A stretch of 64,000 nucleotides of DNA, taken from positions 1 to 64,000 of the forward strand of contig CAMAKU010000002.1 in the NCBI GenBank assembly GCA_945836255.1, given 5' to 3'. Below, in pieces: positions 53,467 to 62,808 of this stretch (position 1 is its first letter; each line of letters opens with the position of its first letter). The notes below the pieces were generated by a model. That model saw only the letters and a list, made by a program, of their open reading frames with translations, had not been told where the DNA came from and ran no database searches. The DNA comes from an uncultured Roseburia sp. Its GTDB lineage: Bacteria > Bacillota > Clostridia > Lachnospirales > Lachnospiraceae. The position numbers and the translations under genes were made by a program.

Positions 53467-54672
53467 ATGAAAAACAATGAATTGTTAGAAGCGTTAAATG
53501 TATTGGAGGCTGAGAAGAATATCAGCAAAGAGGTGTTGCTTGAGGCAATCGAGAACTCTCTTCTGATCGCCTGCAAGAACCATTTCGGAAAGGCGGACAA
53601 TATCACGGTTACCATCGATCCGGAGACCTGTGAGTATCATGTGCTTGCGGCTAAGACTGTGGTTGAGACGGTGGAGGATCCGGTGGAACAGATCAGCGTG
53701 GAAGATGCACAGCAGATGGATGGCTCCTACACAGTAGGCGACGTGGTACAGGTGGAAGTGAAGTCCAGAGATTTTGGACGTATCGCCACAATGAGCGCAA
53801 AGAATACGATTTTGCAGAAGATTCGCGAAGAAGAGCGCAAGATGATTTATGATGAATATTACACCTTGGAAAAAGATGTGGTGACCGGTATTGTACAGCG
53901 TTACATCGGTAAGAACATCAGCATCAATCTGGGTAAGACGGATGCATTCCTTGCAGAAAACGAGCAGGTGAGAGGCGAGCATTTCCAGCCAACAGAGCGT
54001 ATTAAGGTGTATATTCTGGAAGTTAAGGATACTACCAGAGGTCCGAAGATTTTGGTGTCCAGAACACATCCGGAACTGGTAAAGCGTCTGTTTGAAGAGG
54101 AAGTAACCGAAGTGCGTGACGGTATTGTTGAGATCAAGGCAATCGCCCGCGAGGCAGGTAGCAGAACCAAGATGGCAGTGTGGTCTTCCGATGAGAATGT
54201 AGATCCGGTGGGCGCTTGTGTTGGTATGAATGGTAGCCGTGTCAATGCCATTGTTGACGAACTCCGTGGTGAGAAGATTGATATCATCGAGTGGAATGAG
54301 AATCCGGCCATGCTGATCGAGCATGCATTGAGCCCGGCGAAGGTGATTTCAGTTATCGCGGATGCTGATGAAAAGACAGCAAAGGTGGTTGTGCCGGATT
54401 ATCAGTTGTCTCTGGCGATTGGTAAGGAAGGACAGAATGCGCGTCTTGCAGCACGTCTGACCGGATTTAAGATTGATATCAAGAGTGAGACACAGGCAAG
54501 AGAAGCCGGCGATTTCCTCGATTATGAAAATGAATACGATGACGAATATTATGACGACGATGAATACTATGATGATGAGTATGAAGACGATTATGATGAA
54601 TATGACGACGAAGCAGATGATACGGAAGCAGTGGATGAGGCAGATGACGTATCAGAAAGTGAAGAGGTATGA
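53467..54672 (+). CDS. nusA: Transcription termination/antitermination factor NusA
   Basis: NusA binds RNA polymerase and modulates pausing, termination and antitermination. An N-terminal RNAP-binding domain (1-125), S1 domain (~130-200, '[20 protein letters not shown]') and two KH domains ('[29 protein letters not shown]', '[18 protein letters not shown]' motifs) are intact. An unusual tail of ~50 residues is almost only Asp, Glu and Tyr. The stop overlaps the ylxR start by 4 bases. Confidence 0.97.
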   Translation: MKNNELLEALNVLEAEKNISKEVLLEAIENSLLIACKNHFGKADNITVTIDPETCEYHVLAAKTVVETVEDPVEQISVEDAQQMDGSYTVGDVVQVEVKSRDFGRIATMSAKNTILQKIREEERKMIYDEYYTLEKDVVTGIVQRYIGKNISINLGKTDAFLAENEQVRGEHFQPTERIKVYILEVKDTTRGPKILVSRTHPELVKRLFEEEVTEVRDGIVEIKAIAREAGSRTKMAVWSSDENVDPVGACVGMNGSRVNAIVDELRGEKIDIIEWNENPAMLIEHALSPAKVISVIADADEKTAKVVVPDYQLSLAIGKEGQNARLAARLTGFKIDIKSETQAREAGDFLDYENEYDDEYYDDDEYYDDEYEDDYDEYDDEADDTEAVDEADDVSESEEV

Positions 54673-54932
54673 TCAATAAAAAGAAAACACCGATGCGCAA
54701 ATGCGTCGGTTGCAATGAAATGAAAGAAAAATCTTCTTTGCTTCGTGTCGTAAAGACGCCGGAGGGGGCATTTCTCATTGACAAGAGCGGACGCGCCAAT
54801 GGACGAGGCGCTTACCTCTGTCAGGATGTTGCCTGTCTGCGTCTTGCCATGAAGAATAAAGGTCTGGAACGTTCATTAAAATGTAAGATGCCGGAAGATA
54901 TCGTAGAACAATTGGAACAGGAGATGGATTAG
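54669..54932 (+). CDS. ylxR: YlxR-family RNA-binding protein (RnpM)
   Basis: A small basic protein of the DUF448 family; in Bacillus, YlxR is reported to bind and modulate RNase P. The hallmarks 'MRKCVGCNEMKEKSSLLRVVK' and 'GRGAYLCQDVACL' are present. It overlaps nusA by 4 bases and abuts ylxQ with no gap, so it is coupled in translation. Confidence 0.93.
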   Translation: MINKKKTPMRKCVGCNEMKEKSSLLRVVKTPEGAFLIDKSGRANGRGAYLCQDVACLRLAMKNKGLERSLKCKMPEDIVEQLEQEMD

Positions 54933-55238
54933 ATGCAGGATAAGGCGTTGGCGATGCTTGGCTTGGCGGCTAAGGCGAATCAGGTTAAGAGCGGAGAATT
55001 TTCAACAGAAAAAGCGGTAAAGACAGGCGTGGCACGGCTTGTAATCGTAGCACAGGATGCATCAGACAATACCAAGAAGAGTTTTACGAATATGTGTGAT
55101 TTTTATAAATGCGAACTGCTTATTTATGGCACCAAAGAAGAACTGGGCAAGGCGATCGGCAAAGAGTTCCGCGCTTCTGTGGCAGTCCTGGATGAGAATT
55201 TTGCAACGGCCATAGTAAAGAAAGCCGCATTGGTATAA
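54933..55238 (+). CDS. ylxQ: L7Ae-family RNA-binding protein YlxQ
   Basis: This is a ~100-residue L7Ae/L30e-fold protein likely to bind kink-turn RNA. 'KALAMLGLAAKANQVKSGEFSTEKAVK' and 'RLVIVAQDASDNTKKSF' fit the family. It directly follows ylxR within the nusA-infB operon, its standard place in Firmicutes. The RNA target is not known from sequence. Confidence 0.92.
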   Translation: MQDKALAMLGLAAKANQVKSGEFSTEKAVKTGVARLVIVAQDASDNTKKSFTNMCDFYKCELLIYGTKEELGKAIGKEFRASVAVLDENFATAIVKKAALV

Positions 55239-55262
55239 CAACTGAATAATGGAGGAAATAGT

Positions 55263-57947
55263 ATGGCAAAAGTTAGAGTTTATGAATTAGCAAAGCAATT
55301 AGATGTTCAGTCAAAAGATATTGTTTCTTTTCTGGCTGAAAACGGAATAGAAGTAAAAAGTGCAAGTGGTCTGGAACCGGATGCTCAGGCGTTGGTAGAA
55401 AAGAAATTTAAAAAGGGCACTGTGACAGAGCAGGCACCACAAACAGAGCCGGAGAAAGCCACGAAAAAGGTGGTCGCTGCTAAGGAGACGAAAGAAAAAG
55501 CAGCACCTGCCAAGGAACAACGGCCGAAGAAGAAGTCCAGCATTACAGCTGTGTTTAATGCACAGTACAGCAATCAGGCAAGACCGAGACGTGAGGGGGA
55601 TCGTCCCCGCAGAAGACCTGACGGAAGTCGTCCGGCACGCCCCAATCAGGAGCGCAGCAATAACGGCAGACCGACACAGGGAAGAATTACGGTGCGCCCG
55701 GAGAGCGAGCGGACGGTTAGACCGTCACACCGTGTACAGGAAGAACGAGAGAGGCAGGAGCGTCAGGAACGGCAGGAGCGCCGCGACAATAATGCGGCAC
55801 GCAACAACCGGACGCCAAATCGCCCGATTCGTCCTCGTGAGATGGCACCGTCAGACCGTCCCAGCAATCGCGTCAACCGCGATAATCGGGAAGATCGTCG
55901 TACGAGACCTACCGATGGAACACGTGTAAATAACCGGAATGAACGCGGAGGCGCAAGACCGTCCAATGGATTTTCCAATGATAACAGACGTGGCGGGGCT
56001 CCGGCACAGGTGGCACCGGATGAAGTGCGTCAAAAAGAAGGAAGAGATCGTGATAATAATCGTAACAAGAAGAAGCACGATTATGATCAGTTGGGCGGCA
56101 AGAAGCAGGAGCGTTTTGTAAATCTGGAGAAGAACGGTGGCAAGAAGAAAAACAAAGCGCCACAGCCAAAGCCGGCAGAAAAGGATACGGATGAGATTCG
56201 TACATTGATTCTTCCGGAACATATCACCATCAAAGAATTAGCCGACAAGATGAAAGTGCAGGCTTCTGTGATCGTTAAGAAACTGTTTATGAAGGGCGTT
56301 ATGGTGACGGTAAACCAGGACGTGGATTATGAGCAGGCAGAAGAGATTGCATTGGAATTCAACTGCATCTGTGAGCCGGAAGTCAAGGTGGATGTTATTG
56401 AGGAACTGCTTCGTGAGGAGGAAGAAGCAGAGGACGATATGGTTGCACGTCCACCGGTTGTCTGCGTTATGGGTCATGTCGATCATGGTAAGACATCTCT
56501 GTTGGATGCCATCCGTGACACTAAGGTAACCGATCGCGAAGCGGGCGGTATCACACAGCATATTGGTGCTTATATGGTATCCATCAACGGACAGAAGATT
56601 ACCTTCCTGGATACACCGGGACATGAGGCATTTACGGCAATGCGTATGCGTGGTGCGAATTCCACCGATATTGCCATTCTTGTAGTTGCAGCGGATGATG
56701 GCGTGATGCCACAGACGGTAGAGGCCATTAACCATGCCAAGGCAGCCGGAATTGAAATTATTGTTGCCATCAACAAGATTGATAAGCCGAATGCGAATAT
56801 TGAGAGAGTAAAACAGGAATTGTCGGAATATGAACTGATTCCGGAAGATTGGGGCGGAAGTACAATATTTGTTCCGGTTTCTGCACATACTCATGAAGGA
56901 ATCGACACCTTGTTGGAAATGATTCTGTTGACTGCTGAAGTACTGGAATTGAAGGCAAATCCGAAGCGAAATGCCCGTGGTCTTGTCATTGAGGCACAGT
57001 TGGATAAAGGCCGCGGTGCGGTGGCAACAGTGCTGGTACAGAAGGGAACACTTCATGTGGGTGATCCTATCGCAGCCGGAAGTTCTTATGGTAAAGTACG
57101 TGCCATGATCGATGAACACGGACGCCGAATCAAGGTGGCAACACCGTCCACACCGGTAGAGATCCTTGGCCTCAGTGATGTCCCCAATGCAGGTGAGATC
57201 TTTGTTGCCATGGATTCCGAAAAAGAAGCCAGAAGTTTTGCAGAGACCTTTATTTCTGAGGGCAAGAATAAGTTGATCGAAGACACCAAGATGAAGATGT
57301 CTCTGGATGATCTGTTCTCTCAGATTCAGTCAGGTAATGTGAAGGAATTAAATATTATTGTCAAAGCCGATGTTCAGGGCTCTGTGGAGGCTGTAAAGCA
57401 GTCTCTGGTAAAATTATCCAATGAGGAAGTCGTTGTAAAGATTATTCACGGTGGTGTTGGTGCGATTAACGAAAGTGATGTCATTCTGGCATCTGCTTCC
57501 AATGCGATTATTATCGGCTTTAACGTCAGACCGGATGCGATGGCAAAAGCAACGGCTGAACGTGAGGGCGTTGATGTACGTCTGTACAAGGTCATCTACA
57601 ACGCCATCGAAGATGTTGAGGCTGCCATGAAGGGTATGCTGGATCCGATCTATGAGGAGAAGGTCATCGGTCATGCCCAGGTACGTCAGATCTTCAAGGC
57701 ATCCGACGTGGGCAATATTGCCGGTTCTTATGTGCTGGATGGTTACTTCCAGCGTGGTTGCAAGGTGCGTGTATCCCGTGAAGGTGAGCAACTCTTTGAA
57801 GGGGAGCTGGCATCGCTCAAGCGATTTAAGGATGATGTCAAGGAAGTTAAGGCAGGATACGAATGCGGTCTTGTCATTGACGGCTTTAATGATATTGCGG
57901 AAGAAGACGTGATTGAAGCATATATTATGGTAGAAGTTCCGAGGTAG
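55263..57947 (+). CDS. infB: Translation initiation factor IF-2
   Basis: IF-2 recruits initiator tRNA and joins subunits. A first IF2_N domain (1-55) is followed by a long disordered Arg/Asn/Pro/Glu-rich linker (~90-290), a second IF2_N domain ('[23 protein letters not shown]'), the G domain with '[12 protein letters not shown]' at ~402, 'DTPGHEAF' and 'NKIDK', and domains II-IV. The family blocks are intact at 894 residues. An AATGGAGGAAAT site precedes the ATG. Confidence 0.98.
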   Translation: MAKVRVYELAKQLDVQSKDIVSFLAENGIEVKSASGLEPDAQALVEKKFKKGTVTEQAPQTEPEKATKKVVAAKETKEKAAPAKEQRPKKKSSITAVFNAQYSNQARPRREGDRPRRRPDGSRPARPNQERSNNGRPTQGRITVRPESERTVRPSHRVQEERERQERQERQERRDNNAARNNRTPNRPIRPREMAPSDRPSNRVNRDNREDRRTRPTDGTRVNNRNERGGARPSNGFSNDNRRGGAPAQVAPDEVRQKEGRDRDNNRNKKKHDYDQLGGKKQERFVNLEKNGGKKKNKAPQPKPAEKDTDEIRTLILPEHITIKELADKMKVQASVIVKKLFMKGVMVTVNQDVDYEQAEEIALEFNCICEPEVKVDVIEELLREEEEAEDDMVARPPVVCVMGHVDHGKTSLLDAIRDTKVTDREAGGITQHIGAYMVSINGQKITFLDTPGHEAFTAMRMRGANSTDIAILVVAADDGVMPQTVEAINHAKAAGIEIIVAINKIDKPNANIERVKQELSEYELIPEDWGGSTIFVPVSAHTHEGIDTLLEMILLTAEVLELKANPKRNARGLVIEAQLDKGRGAVATVLVQKGTLHVGDPIAAGSSYGKVRAMIDEHGRRIKVATPSTPVEILGLSDVPNAGEIFVAMDSEKEARSFAETFISEGKNKLIEDTKMKMSLDDLFSQIQSGNVKELNIIVKADVQGSVEAVKQSLVKLSNEEVVVKIIHGGVGAINESDVILASASNAIIIGFNVRPDAMAKATAEREGVDVRLYKVIYNAIEDVEAAMKGMLDPIYEEKVIGHAQVRQIFKASDVGNIAGSYVLDGYFQRGCKVRVSREGEQLFEGELASLKRFKDDVKEVKAGYECGLVIDGFNDIAEEDVIEAYIMVEVPR

Positions 57948-57950
57948 AAT

Positions 57951-58304
57951 ATGAAAAAAAGAAGTATCAAGAATACCAGGATCAACGAGGAAGTGCTCCG
58001 TGAGTTGAGCAACATCCTTCGCAGTGAGATCAAAGATCCCCGTGTCAGCCCTATGTGCAGCGTGGTTGCAGTAGAGGTTGCGCCGGATCTGAAGACGGCG
58101 AAGGCCTACATCAGTGTTCTTGGTGATGAAAAGGTGCAGGAAGATACAATGGAAGGGCTACGCAGTTCTGCCGGTTATATCCGCAAACTGCTGGCAGCCA
58201 ATGTCAATCTGCGAAATACGCCACAGATTCAGTTCATTCTGGATCAATCCATCGAATATGGCGTGCGTATGTCAAAGATGATTGATGAAGTCAACGGCAA
58301 ATAG
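57951..58304 (+). CDS. rbfA: Ribosome-binding factor A
   Basis: RbfA helps 16S rRNA 5'-end maturation and cold adaptation. 'RINEEVLRELSNILRSEIKDPRV', 'VVAVEVAPDLKTAKAYISVLG' and 'PQIQFILDQSIEYGVRM' fit the family; length 117. It lies 3 bases after infB. Confidence 0.95.
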   Translation: MKKRSIKNTRINEEVLRELSNILRSEIKDPRVSPMCSVVAVEVAPDLKTAKAYISVLGDEKVQEDTMEGLRSSAGYIRKLLAANVNLRNTPQIQFILDQSIEYGVRMSKMIDEVNGK

Positions 58305-58316
58305 AGGAGGCAGTGT

Positions 58317-59273
58317 ATGCGTTTGGAAGAACAACTGCGGGGCGTCAGCAGTGTGGCAATTGCGGGGCATATTCGCCCAGACGGTGATTGTGTCGGGTCG
58401 TGTCTTGCGGTATATAACTACATCACAACCTATTTTCCACAGATCCGGGTTCAGGTGTTTTTAGAGCCGATTCCTACCATCTTTCACTTTTTGCAGGGGG
58501 CGGCACAGATTCAGGAGGCATCCGCTACGGATGAGGCGTTTGATCTTTGCATTGTGCTGGATTGTGGCGATACAGGCAGATTAGGAGATGCGGTAAAGTT
58601 CTATACTTCGGCAGACCATACCGTCTGTATTGACCATCATGTGAGCAATCAATCCTTTGCGGATGTCAATCTGATTGTACCGGATGCCAGTTCTACCTGT
58701 GAATTGGTCTATGGGGTGCTGGAACCGGAACGTATCACCAAATCCATTGCGGAATGTATCTATACCGGTATGATTCATGATACAGGGGTATTTCAGTATT
58801 CCTGTACTTCGAAATCTACCATGGAGATTGCCGGAAGACTGATGGATATGGGGATTGATTATCCCTCGATTGTTGACAAGACGTTTTATGAGAAGACCTA
58901 TGCCCAGAACCGTGTGCTGGGGCAGGCACTTTTAAAAAGCCGTTTATATGAAGATGCCAAATGCATCGGTTCCGTGATTACCAGAGAGGAAATGGAGCAG
59001 TTTTCGGTGCTGCCGAAACACTTGGATGGTATCGTAAGCCAGCTTCGCGTCACAAAAGAAGTGGAAGTGGCAATCTTCTTGTATGGTCTGGAGGAAGGCA
59101 GTTATAAAGTCAGCACCAGATGCAAGGGTGATACGGTGGATTTGTCACAGATCGCTATGAAGTATCACGGCGGCGGTCATAAGAAGGCGGCAGGATTTAC
59201 ATTACAGGGGGATGACCCCTGGGCGCTGATCGAACAAATTGTGGCCGATGTGAAAGAGCAGTTGCAGGATTAG
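58317..59273 (+). CDS. nrnA: DHH-family oligoribonuclease / pAp phosphatase NrnA
   Basis: NrnA degrades short RNA (nanoRNA) and 3'-phosphoadenosine 5'-phosphate. The metal-binding motifs are 'GHIRPDGDCVGSC', 'VLDCGD' and 'CIDHHVSNQSF', and the DHHA1 domain ends in 'GGGHKKAAGF'. A GGAGG site precedes ATG 58317. It follows rbfA as in many Firmicutes. Confidence 0.94.
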   Translation: MRLEEQLRGVSSVAIAGHIRPDGDCVGSCLAVYNYITTYFPQIRVQVFLEPIPTIFHFLQGAAQIQEASATDEAFDLCIVLDCGDTGRLGDAVKFYTSADHTVCIDHHVSNQSFADVNLIVPDASSTCELVYGVLEPERITKSIAECIYTGMIHDTGVFQYSCTSKSTMEIAGRLMDMGIDYPSIVDKTFYEKTYAQNRVLGQALLKSRLYEDAKCIGSVITREEMEQFSVLPKHLDGIVSQLRVTKEVEVAIFLYGLEEGSYKVSTRCKGDTVDLSQIAMKYHGGGHKKAAGFTLQGDDPWALIEQIVADVKEQLQD

Positions 59274-59279
59274 GTGAAG

Positions 59280-60176
59280 ATGAAGAGCGGAATTATCAAT
59301 GTACATAAAGAGGCTGGGTACACATCTTTTGATGTGGTTGCCAAAATGCGTGGAATTCTTCACGAAAAGAAGATCGGACATACCGGGACACTGGACCCGG
59401 AGGCGACGGGCGTGCTGCCGATCTGCATCGGAAAGGCCACAAAGGTATGTGATCTTTTGACCGATAAGGATAAAGTCTATGAGGTCGTAATGCATCTGGG
59501 AATAGAGACTGACACTCAGGATATGACTGGGCAGGTGTTGCGGCAAAAAGAGGTTTTGGTGACACCGGAGGAAGTGACGGAGACGATTTTGTCTTTTCAG
59601 GGAGAAATTGCGCAGATTCCACCCATGTATTCTGCACTGAAAGTGAATGGGCAGAAGTTATGTGATCTGGCGAGAAAAGGAATTACGGTGGAACGCAAAC
59701 CACGTAATGTGGTGATTTATTCCATTCGCATCTTACAGATGGCTCTGCCTATGGTGAAAATGGAGGTGCATTGTTCCAAGGGAACGTATATCCGCACGTT
59801 ATGTCAGGATATCGGACAGCAATTGGGATGCGGCGCCTGTATGGAGCAACTGGTTCGCACTCGGGTGGCGCAATTTGCGCTGGCAGACAGCGTGACACTG
59901 GCACAGGTGGAGCAACTGGTTGCGCAAGAAGCGGTGGAGCAGATTCTGCTTCCCGTGGATCGGGTGTTTGCTTCGTATCCGGCGATTCAGGCAAAGACCT
60001 GCGCCGATCACAAACTGCAAAACGGCAATGCTATTTTTGCGGAGGAGGTCTGCCAGGAGGTATCGGAGCGTCGGGAGAAAGAACTGGTTCGCATGTATCT
60101 GTCAGATGGCAGATTTGTGGGTATTTTTTGTTGGAAGGAACATCAATTTTCTCCGGAAAAGATGTTTTTAGAATAA
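59280..60176 (+). CDS. truB: tRNA pseudouridine-55 synthase
   Basis: TruB makes pseudouridine 55 in the T loop of tRNAs. The catalytic Asp lies in 'GHTGTLDPEATGVLPICIG'; 'AQIPPMYSALKVNGQKLCDLARKG' and 'CSKGTYIRTLCQDIG' are conserved. ATG 59280 is preferred to GTG 59274 because it gives the family N-terminus 'MKSGIINVHKEAG' and the AGGTGA site overlaps the GTG. A shadow ORF of 149 codons in another frame (59771) is not a gene. Confidence 0.96.
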   Translation: MKSGIINVHKEAGYTSFDVVAKMRGILHEKKIGHTGTLDPEATGVLPICIGKATKVCDLLTDKDKVYEVVMHLGIETDTQDMTGQVLRQKEVLVTPEEVTETILSFQGEIAQIPPMYSALKVNGQKLCDLARKGITVERKPRNVVIYSIRILQMALPMVKMEVHCSKGTYIRTLCQDIGQQLGCGACMEQLVRTRVAQFALADSVTLAQVEQLVAQEAVEQILLPVDRVFASYPAIQAKTCADHKLQNGNAIFAEEVCQEVSERREKELVRMYLSDGRFVGIFCWKEHQFSPEKMFLE

Positions 60177-60179
60177 CGT

Positions 60180-61121
60180 ATGAAAGTAATTACTTCTTTA
60201 CTGAACAATTACATAGATGAGCAGACAGCGGTGACGGTGGGCAAGTTTGACGGCATCCATAAAGGACATGAACTTCTGACGAAGAAATTGCTGGAGCAGA
60301 AAGCACAGGGGCTGGCACCTTGCGTTGTGACCTTTGATATCTCTCCCCGTATTCGTCTGGGTAAAGATATGACCAAACTGTTGATTACTAATGAGGAGCG
60401 ACTTCATCTGCTGGATAGGGCCGGCATCGATTATCTGGCACAGTGTCCCTTTGAGCAGGAAATTATGCATCTGGAACCGGAAACCTTTATTGAACTCCTG
60501 GTGGAACATTTCCATATGAAGTATCTGGTTTGCGGTACGGATTTCTGTTTCGGCCGTAAAGGGCGCGGCAATGTTACCTTGCTACGGGAACTGGCACAGA
60601 CCTACGGATTTACGCTGGAAGTGCTGGAAAAACTACAACAGGATCACAGAGACATCAGCAGCACCTTTGTGCGGGAAGAAATTGCCAAGGGCAATGTCCG
60701 CAAAGGGAATGAATTGTTAGGGTATCGCTATTTTGTCTGGGGGCGCGTGGTGCATGGAAAGCATCTGGGTACTCGGATCGGGATTCCTACAATTAATTTG
60801 ATTCCCCCGGAGGACAAGTTGTTACCCCGTTACGGTGTCTATGTTACGGAAATTGAGATTGATCACCATCGCTATCACGGTGTAACCAATGTGGGGGTCA
60901 AACCTACGGTGACCGGGGAACAACGGGTGGGGATTGAGACTCATATTCTTGATTTTGATCAGGATGTTTATGAAAAACAGGTGCGGGTGGCGTTTTTGGA
61001 ACATATCCGCGATGAACAGAAATTCGATTCCGTAGATGCACTGCGGGCACAGATGCAGAAAGACAAACAATTTGCCCTCCAGTTTTTTAACCGTCAGGAG
61101 CCTCTTTCGTTACAAAAATAA
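60180..61121 (+). CDS. ribF: Bifunctional riboflavin kinase / FAD synthetase
   Basis: RibF converts riboflavin to FMN and FAD. The N-terminal nucleotidyltransferase has 'VGKFDGIHKGHELL' (the H-x-G-H type motif) and 'CGTDFCFGRKGRGN'; the C-terminal kinase has 'GRVVHGKHLGTRIGIPTINL'. Length (313) is typical. truB-ribF is a standard pair and the genes are 3 bases apart. Confidence 0.96.
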   Translation: MKVITSLLNNYIDEQTAVTVGKFDGIHKGHELLTKKLLEQKAQGLAPCVVTFDISPRIRLGKDMTKLLITNEERLHLLDRAGIDYLAQCPFEQEIMHLEPETFIELLVEHFHMKYLVCGTDFCFGRKGRGNVTLLRELAQTYGFTLEVLEKLQQDHRDISSTFVREEIAKGNVRKGNELLGYRYFVWGRVVHGKHLGTRIGIPTINLIPPEDKLLPRYGVYVTEIEIDHHRYHGVTNVGVKPTVTGEQRVGIETHILDFDQDVYEKQVRVAFLEHIRDEQKFDSVDALRAQMQKDKQFALQFFNRQEPLSLQK

Positions 61122-61127
61122 GAAATG

Positions 61128-61144
61128 TGTTACAAAAATGTTAC
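61128..61144 (+). promoter_or_regulatory. WalR-like direct repeat before the NlpC/P60 gene
   Basis: TGTTAC-AAAAA-TGTTAC fits the known WalR (YycF) consensus TGTWAH-N5-TGTWAH exactly. It ends 7 bases before the -35. A further GTTACAAAAA copy lies at about 61109-61118. WalR controls cell-wall hydrolase genes in Firmicutes; the downstream gene is one. Binding is inferred. Confidence 0.6.
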
Positions 61145-61151
61145 AAAAAGA

Positions 61152-61180
61152 TTGACATCATCGTTACATGTTGTTATAAT
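61152..61180 (+). promoter_or_regulatory. Consensus sigma-A promoter of the NlpC/P60 gene
   Basis: TTGACA and TATAAT, both perfect, are separated by 17 bases. Confidence 0.85.
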
Positions 61181-61187
61181 GGCAAAG

Positions 61188-61214
61188 AACAGTAGTTAAG
61201 ACTGCTGTTTTTTT
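61188..61214 (+). terminator. Hairpin plus seven T at the transcript start
   Basis: AACAGTAGT pairs with ACTGCTGTT (one G-U) around TAAG, followed by a T run, beginning right at the expected transcription start. It has terminator form but would give only a ~25-base RNA; it could be an attenuator or a 5' stabilising hairpin. Confidence 0.55.
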
Positions 61215-61240
61215 GTGAGATTTTTTTGATGGAGGATACT

Positions 61241-62287
61241 ATGAAGAATCGGATCATTCGTGCTTTTTCCTTGGCGTGTATCGGTTGTATGCTGTTTGCA
61301 CATTGCAAGGACCAATCCTTGGAACAGAATTCTCAGCAGATGCTGACCGCCGGTATTGTATCGTCTTCGACGGTGAATATTGATGCGGCAAGCCAGCGTC
61401 CACAGGTTACTGACTCCAATGTGGCTGTTTCGGCCAGCGCAGCACAGAATCTTTATGGTTATACAAATCTCGGTGTGGCGAATGTGGAGGGTAATATCAA
61501 TATCCGCGATGCTGCCGGCACAGAGGGCTCAATCGTAGGCAAGTTACCGGAGAATGCCGGTTGTGAGATTTTGTCTACGGAAGGCGAATGGACGTATATT
61601 TCTTCCGGTGAAGTGGAAGGCTATGTCCTTTCGGAATATATTTTGACAGGTGACGCAGCAAAGACCCGTGCAGATGAGGTGGCGCGTTATGTGGCGACAG
61701 TGACTACAGATGGACTTCGTGTTCGCTTGGAGCCGAATACCACCTCGGAGATTCTTGCCACGATGCCCAAGGGAGAAGAATTGGAGATTGTCGCTGAGAC
61801 TGGTGCGTGGGTTCAGGTGAATATTGATGGAGAATATGGATATGTTAGTGCGGAATATGTCACTTGTGAGACGCGGCTGACGGATGCCATGACACTTGCG
61901 GAGGCACGATTTGGTGAAGGCGTGTCGGATGTCCGTGTGGATTTGGTTAGTTATGCGACGCAGTTCGTAGGGAATCCTTATGTCTGGGGCGGAACGAGTC
62001 TGACCCGAGGTGCGGATTGCTCCGGATTTGTTCTCTCTGTTTATGCAAAATATGGTATTTATCTGCCACATTCATCCAGAGCACAGGCCAATTATGGTAC
62101 GAGAGTCAGCACATCGGAATTAAAGCCCGGCGATCTTCTGTTTTACGGTAGTGGCAAGAGTATTAGCCATGTAGCAATTTATATTGGTGGCGGGCAGATT
62201 GTACATGCCAGCACAGAGAAGACCGGTATCATTATTTCCGGTGCGTTTAACCGGACGCCGATCTGTTGTACTAGTTTATTAGACTAA
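61241..62287 (+). CDS. Secreted SH3-domain NlpC/P60 cell-wall hydrolase
   Basis: This is a likely D,L-endopeptidase that cleaves peptidoglycan stem peptides. ATG 61241 (GGAGG upstream) gives a signal sequence 'RIIRAFSLACIGCMLFAH'; the tracked TTG 61226 is too early. Two bacterial SH3 domains (~70-125 and ~140-195; 'NIRDAAGTEGSIVGKLPENA' and 'LRVRLEPNTTSEILATMP') precede the NlpC/P60 domain with the catalytic Cys in 'RGADCSGFVLSVYAKYG' and His in 'ISHVAIYIGGGQIVHAS'. Cysteines in the signal region could suggest a lipoprotein but no clean lipobox is seen. A WalR-like box controls its promoter. Confidence 0.93.
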   Translation: MKNRIIRAFSLACIGCMLFAHCKDQSLEQNSQQMLTAGIVSSSTVNIDAASQRPQVTDSNVAVSASAAQNLYGYTNLGVANVEGNINIRDAAGTEGSIVGKLPENAGCEILSTEGEWTYISSGEVEGYVLSEYILTGDAAKTRADEVARYVATVTTDGLRVRLEPNTTSEILATMPKGEELEIVAETGAWVQVNIDGEYGYVSAEYVTCETRLTDAMTLAEARFGEGVSDVRVDLVSYATQFVGNPYVWGGTSLTRGADCSGFVLSVYAKYGIYLPHSSRAQANYGTRVSTSELKPGDLLFYGSGKSISHVAIYIGGGQIVHASTEKTGIIISGAFNRTPICCTSLLD

Positions 62288-62316
62288 TTATTTTATCGAT
62301 TAAAATGTAATTTATT

Positions 62317-62345
62317 GTTTACAAGGACAGATTCGTATGTTACAA
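62317..62345 (+). promoter_or_regulatory. Promoter of rpsO
   Basis: TTTACA and TACAAT are separated by 17 bases, about 90 bases before the rpsO start. Confidence 0.6.
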
Positions 62346-62351
62346 TCTGTT

Positions 62352-62436
62352 GGTATGGTTTTACCCGTATTCGGTGATTGGATACTCCGACCTTTTGCTG
62401 AATACAGGCGTATGATATGATTAGGAGGTAACAGAC
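62352..62436 (+). promoter_or_regulatory. Structured 5' leader of rpsO (candidate S15 leader)
   Basis: The leader has a GGTA...TACC hairpin, then GTATTC pairing with GAATAC around an internal GGT...ACC hairpin, followed by the SD TAGGAGGT. S15 is known to regulate its own mRNA through different leader folds in different lineages; which type this is cannot be told by eye. Confidence 0.45.
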
Positions 62437-62703
62437 ATGATTTCTAAGGAAAAAAAGACAGCAATTATGGAAGAGTATGCCAGAACTCCTGGCGATACAG
62501 GTTCACCAGAGGTACAGGTGGCTGTATTGACAGCAAGAATTCAGGAGTTGACAGAGCATCTTAAGGAGAACCCGAAGGATTTCCATTCCAGACGAGGTAT
62601 GCTTAAGATGATCGGTAAGAGACGTAATCTTCTGGCATATCTGAAGGATATTGATATCGAGAGATATCGTTCTTTGATTGAGCGTTTAGGCTTAAGAAAA
62701 TAA
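62437..62703 (+). CDS. rpsO: Ribosomal protein S15
   Basis: S15 is an early binder of the 16S central domain. '[23 protein letters not shown]', '[26 protein letters not shown]' motifs are diagnostic; length 88. It is followed by pnp, the classic pair also found in enterobacteria. Confidence 0.98.
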   Translation: MISKEKKTAIMEEYARTPGDTGSPEVQVAVLTARIQELTEHLKENPKDFHSRRGMLKMIGKRRNLLAYLKDIDIERYRSLIERLGLRK

Positions 62704-62714
62704 TTTGCTTATCT

Positions 62715-62747
62715 GGGCGGGGTAGATTTCTATTCCGCCCAATTTTA
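62715..62747 (+). terminator. Terminator-like hairpin after rpsO
   Basis: GGGCGG(GGTA) pairs with (TATT)CCGCCC, the inner part by G-U pairs, followed by AATTTTA. The T run is short, so termination may be partial and allow readthrough to pnp. Confidence 0.6.
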
Positions 62748-62808
62748 CCGTATGGAGATGAGCGATTGATCGCTGATACGAAGCGGGGTTACACGACAGA
62801 GAATGCAT

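Noticed and set aside
56238-57119. 293-codon minus-strand ORF
   Set aside because: It is fully antisense to the conserved infB G domain, has no SD, and its residues (His/Cys/Asn-rich) look like the complement of coding sequence.
59771-60220. 149-codon + ORF inside truB
   Set aside because: It is an alternate frame of truB with Gly/Arg/Ser-rich low-information sequence; truB motifs run through the same bases.
61109-61144. GTTACAAAAA repeats as a CRISPR or tandem-repeat array
   Set aside because: The units are only 10 bases with irregular spacing and no spacers; a regulator direct repeat explains them better.
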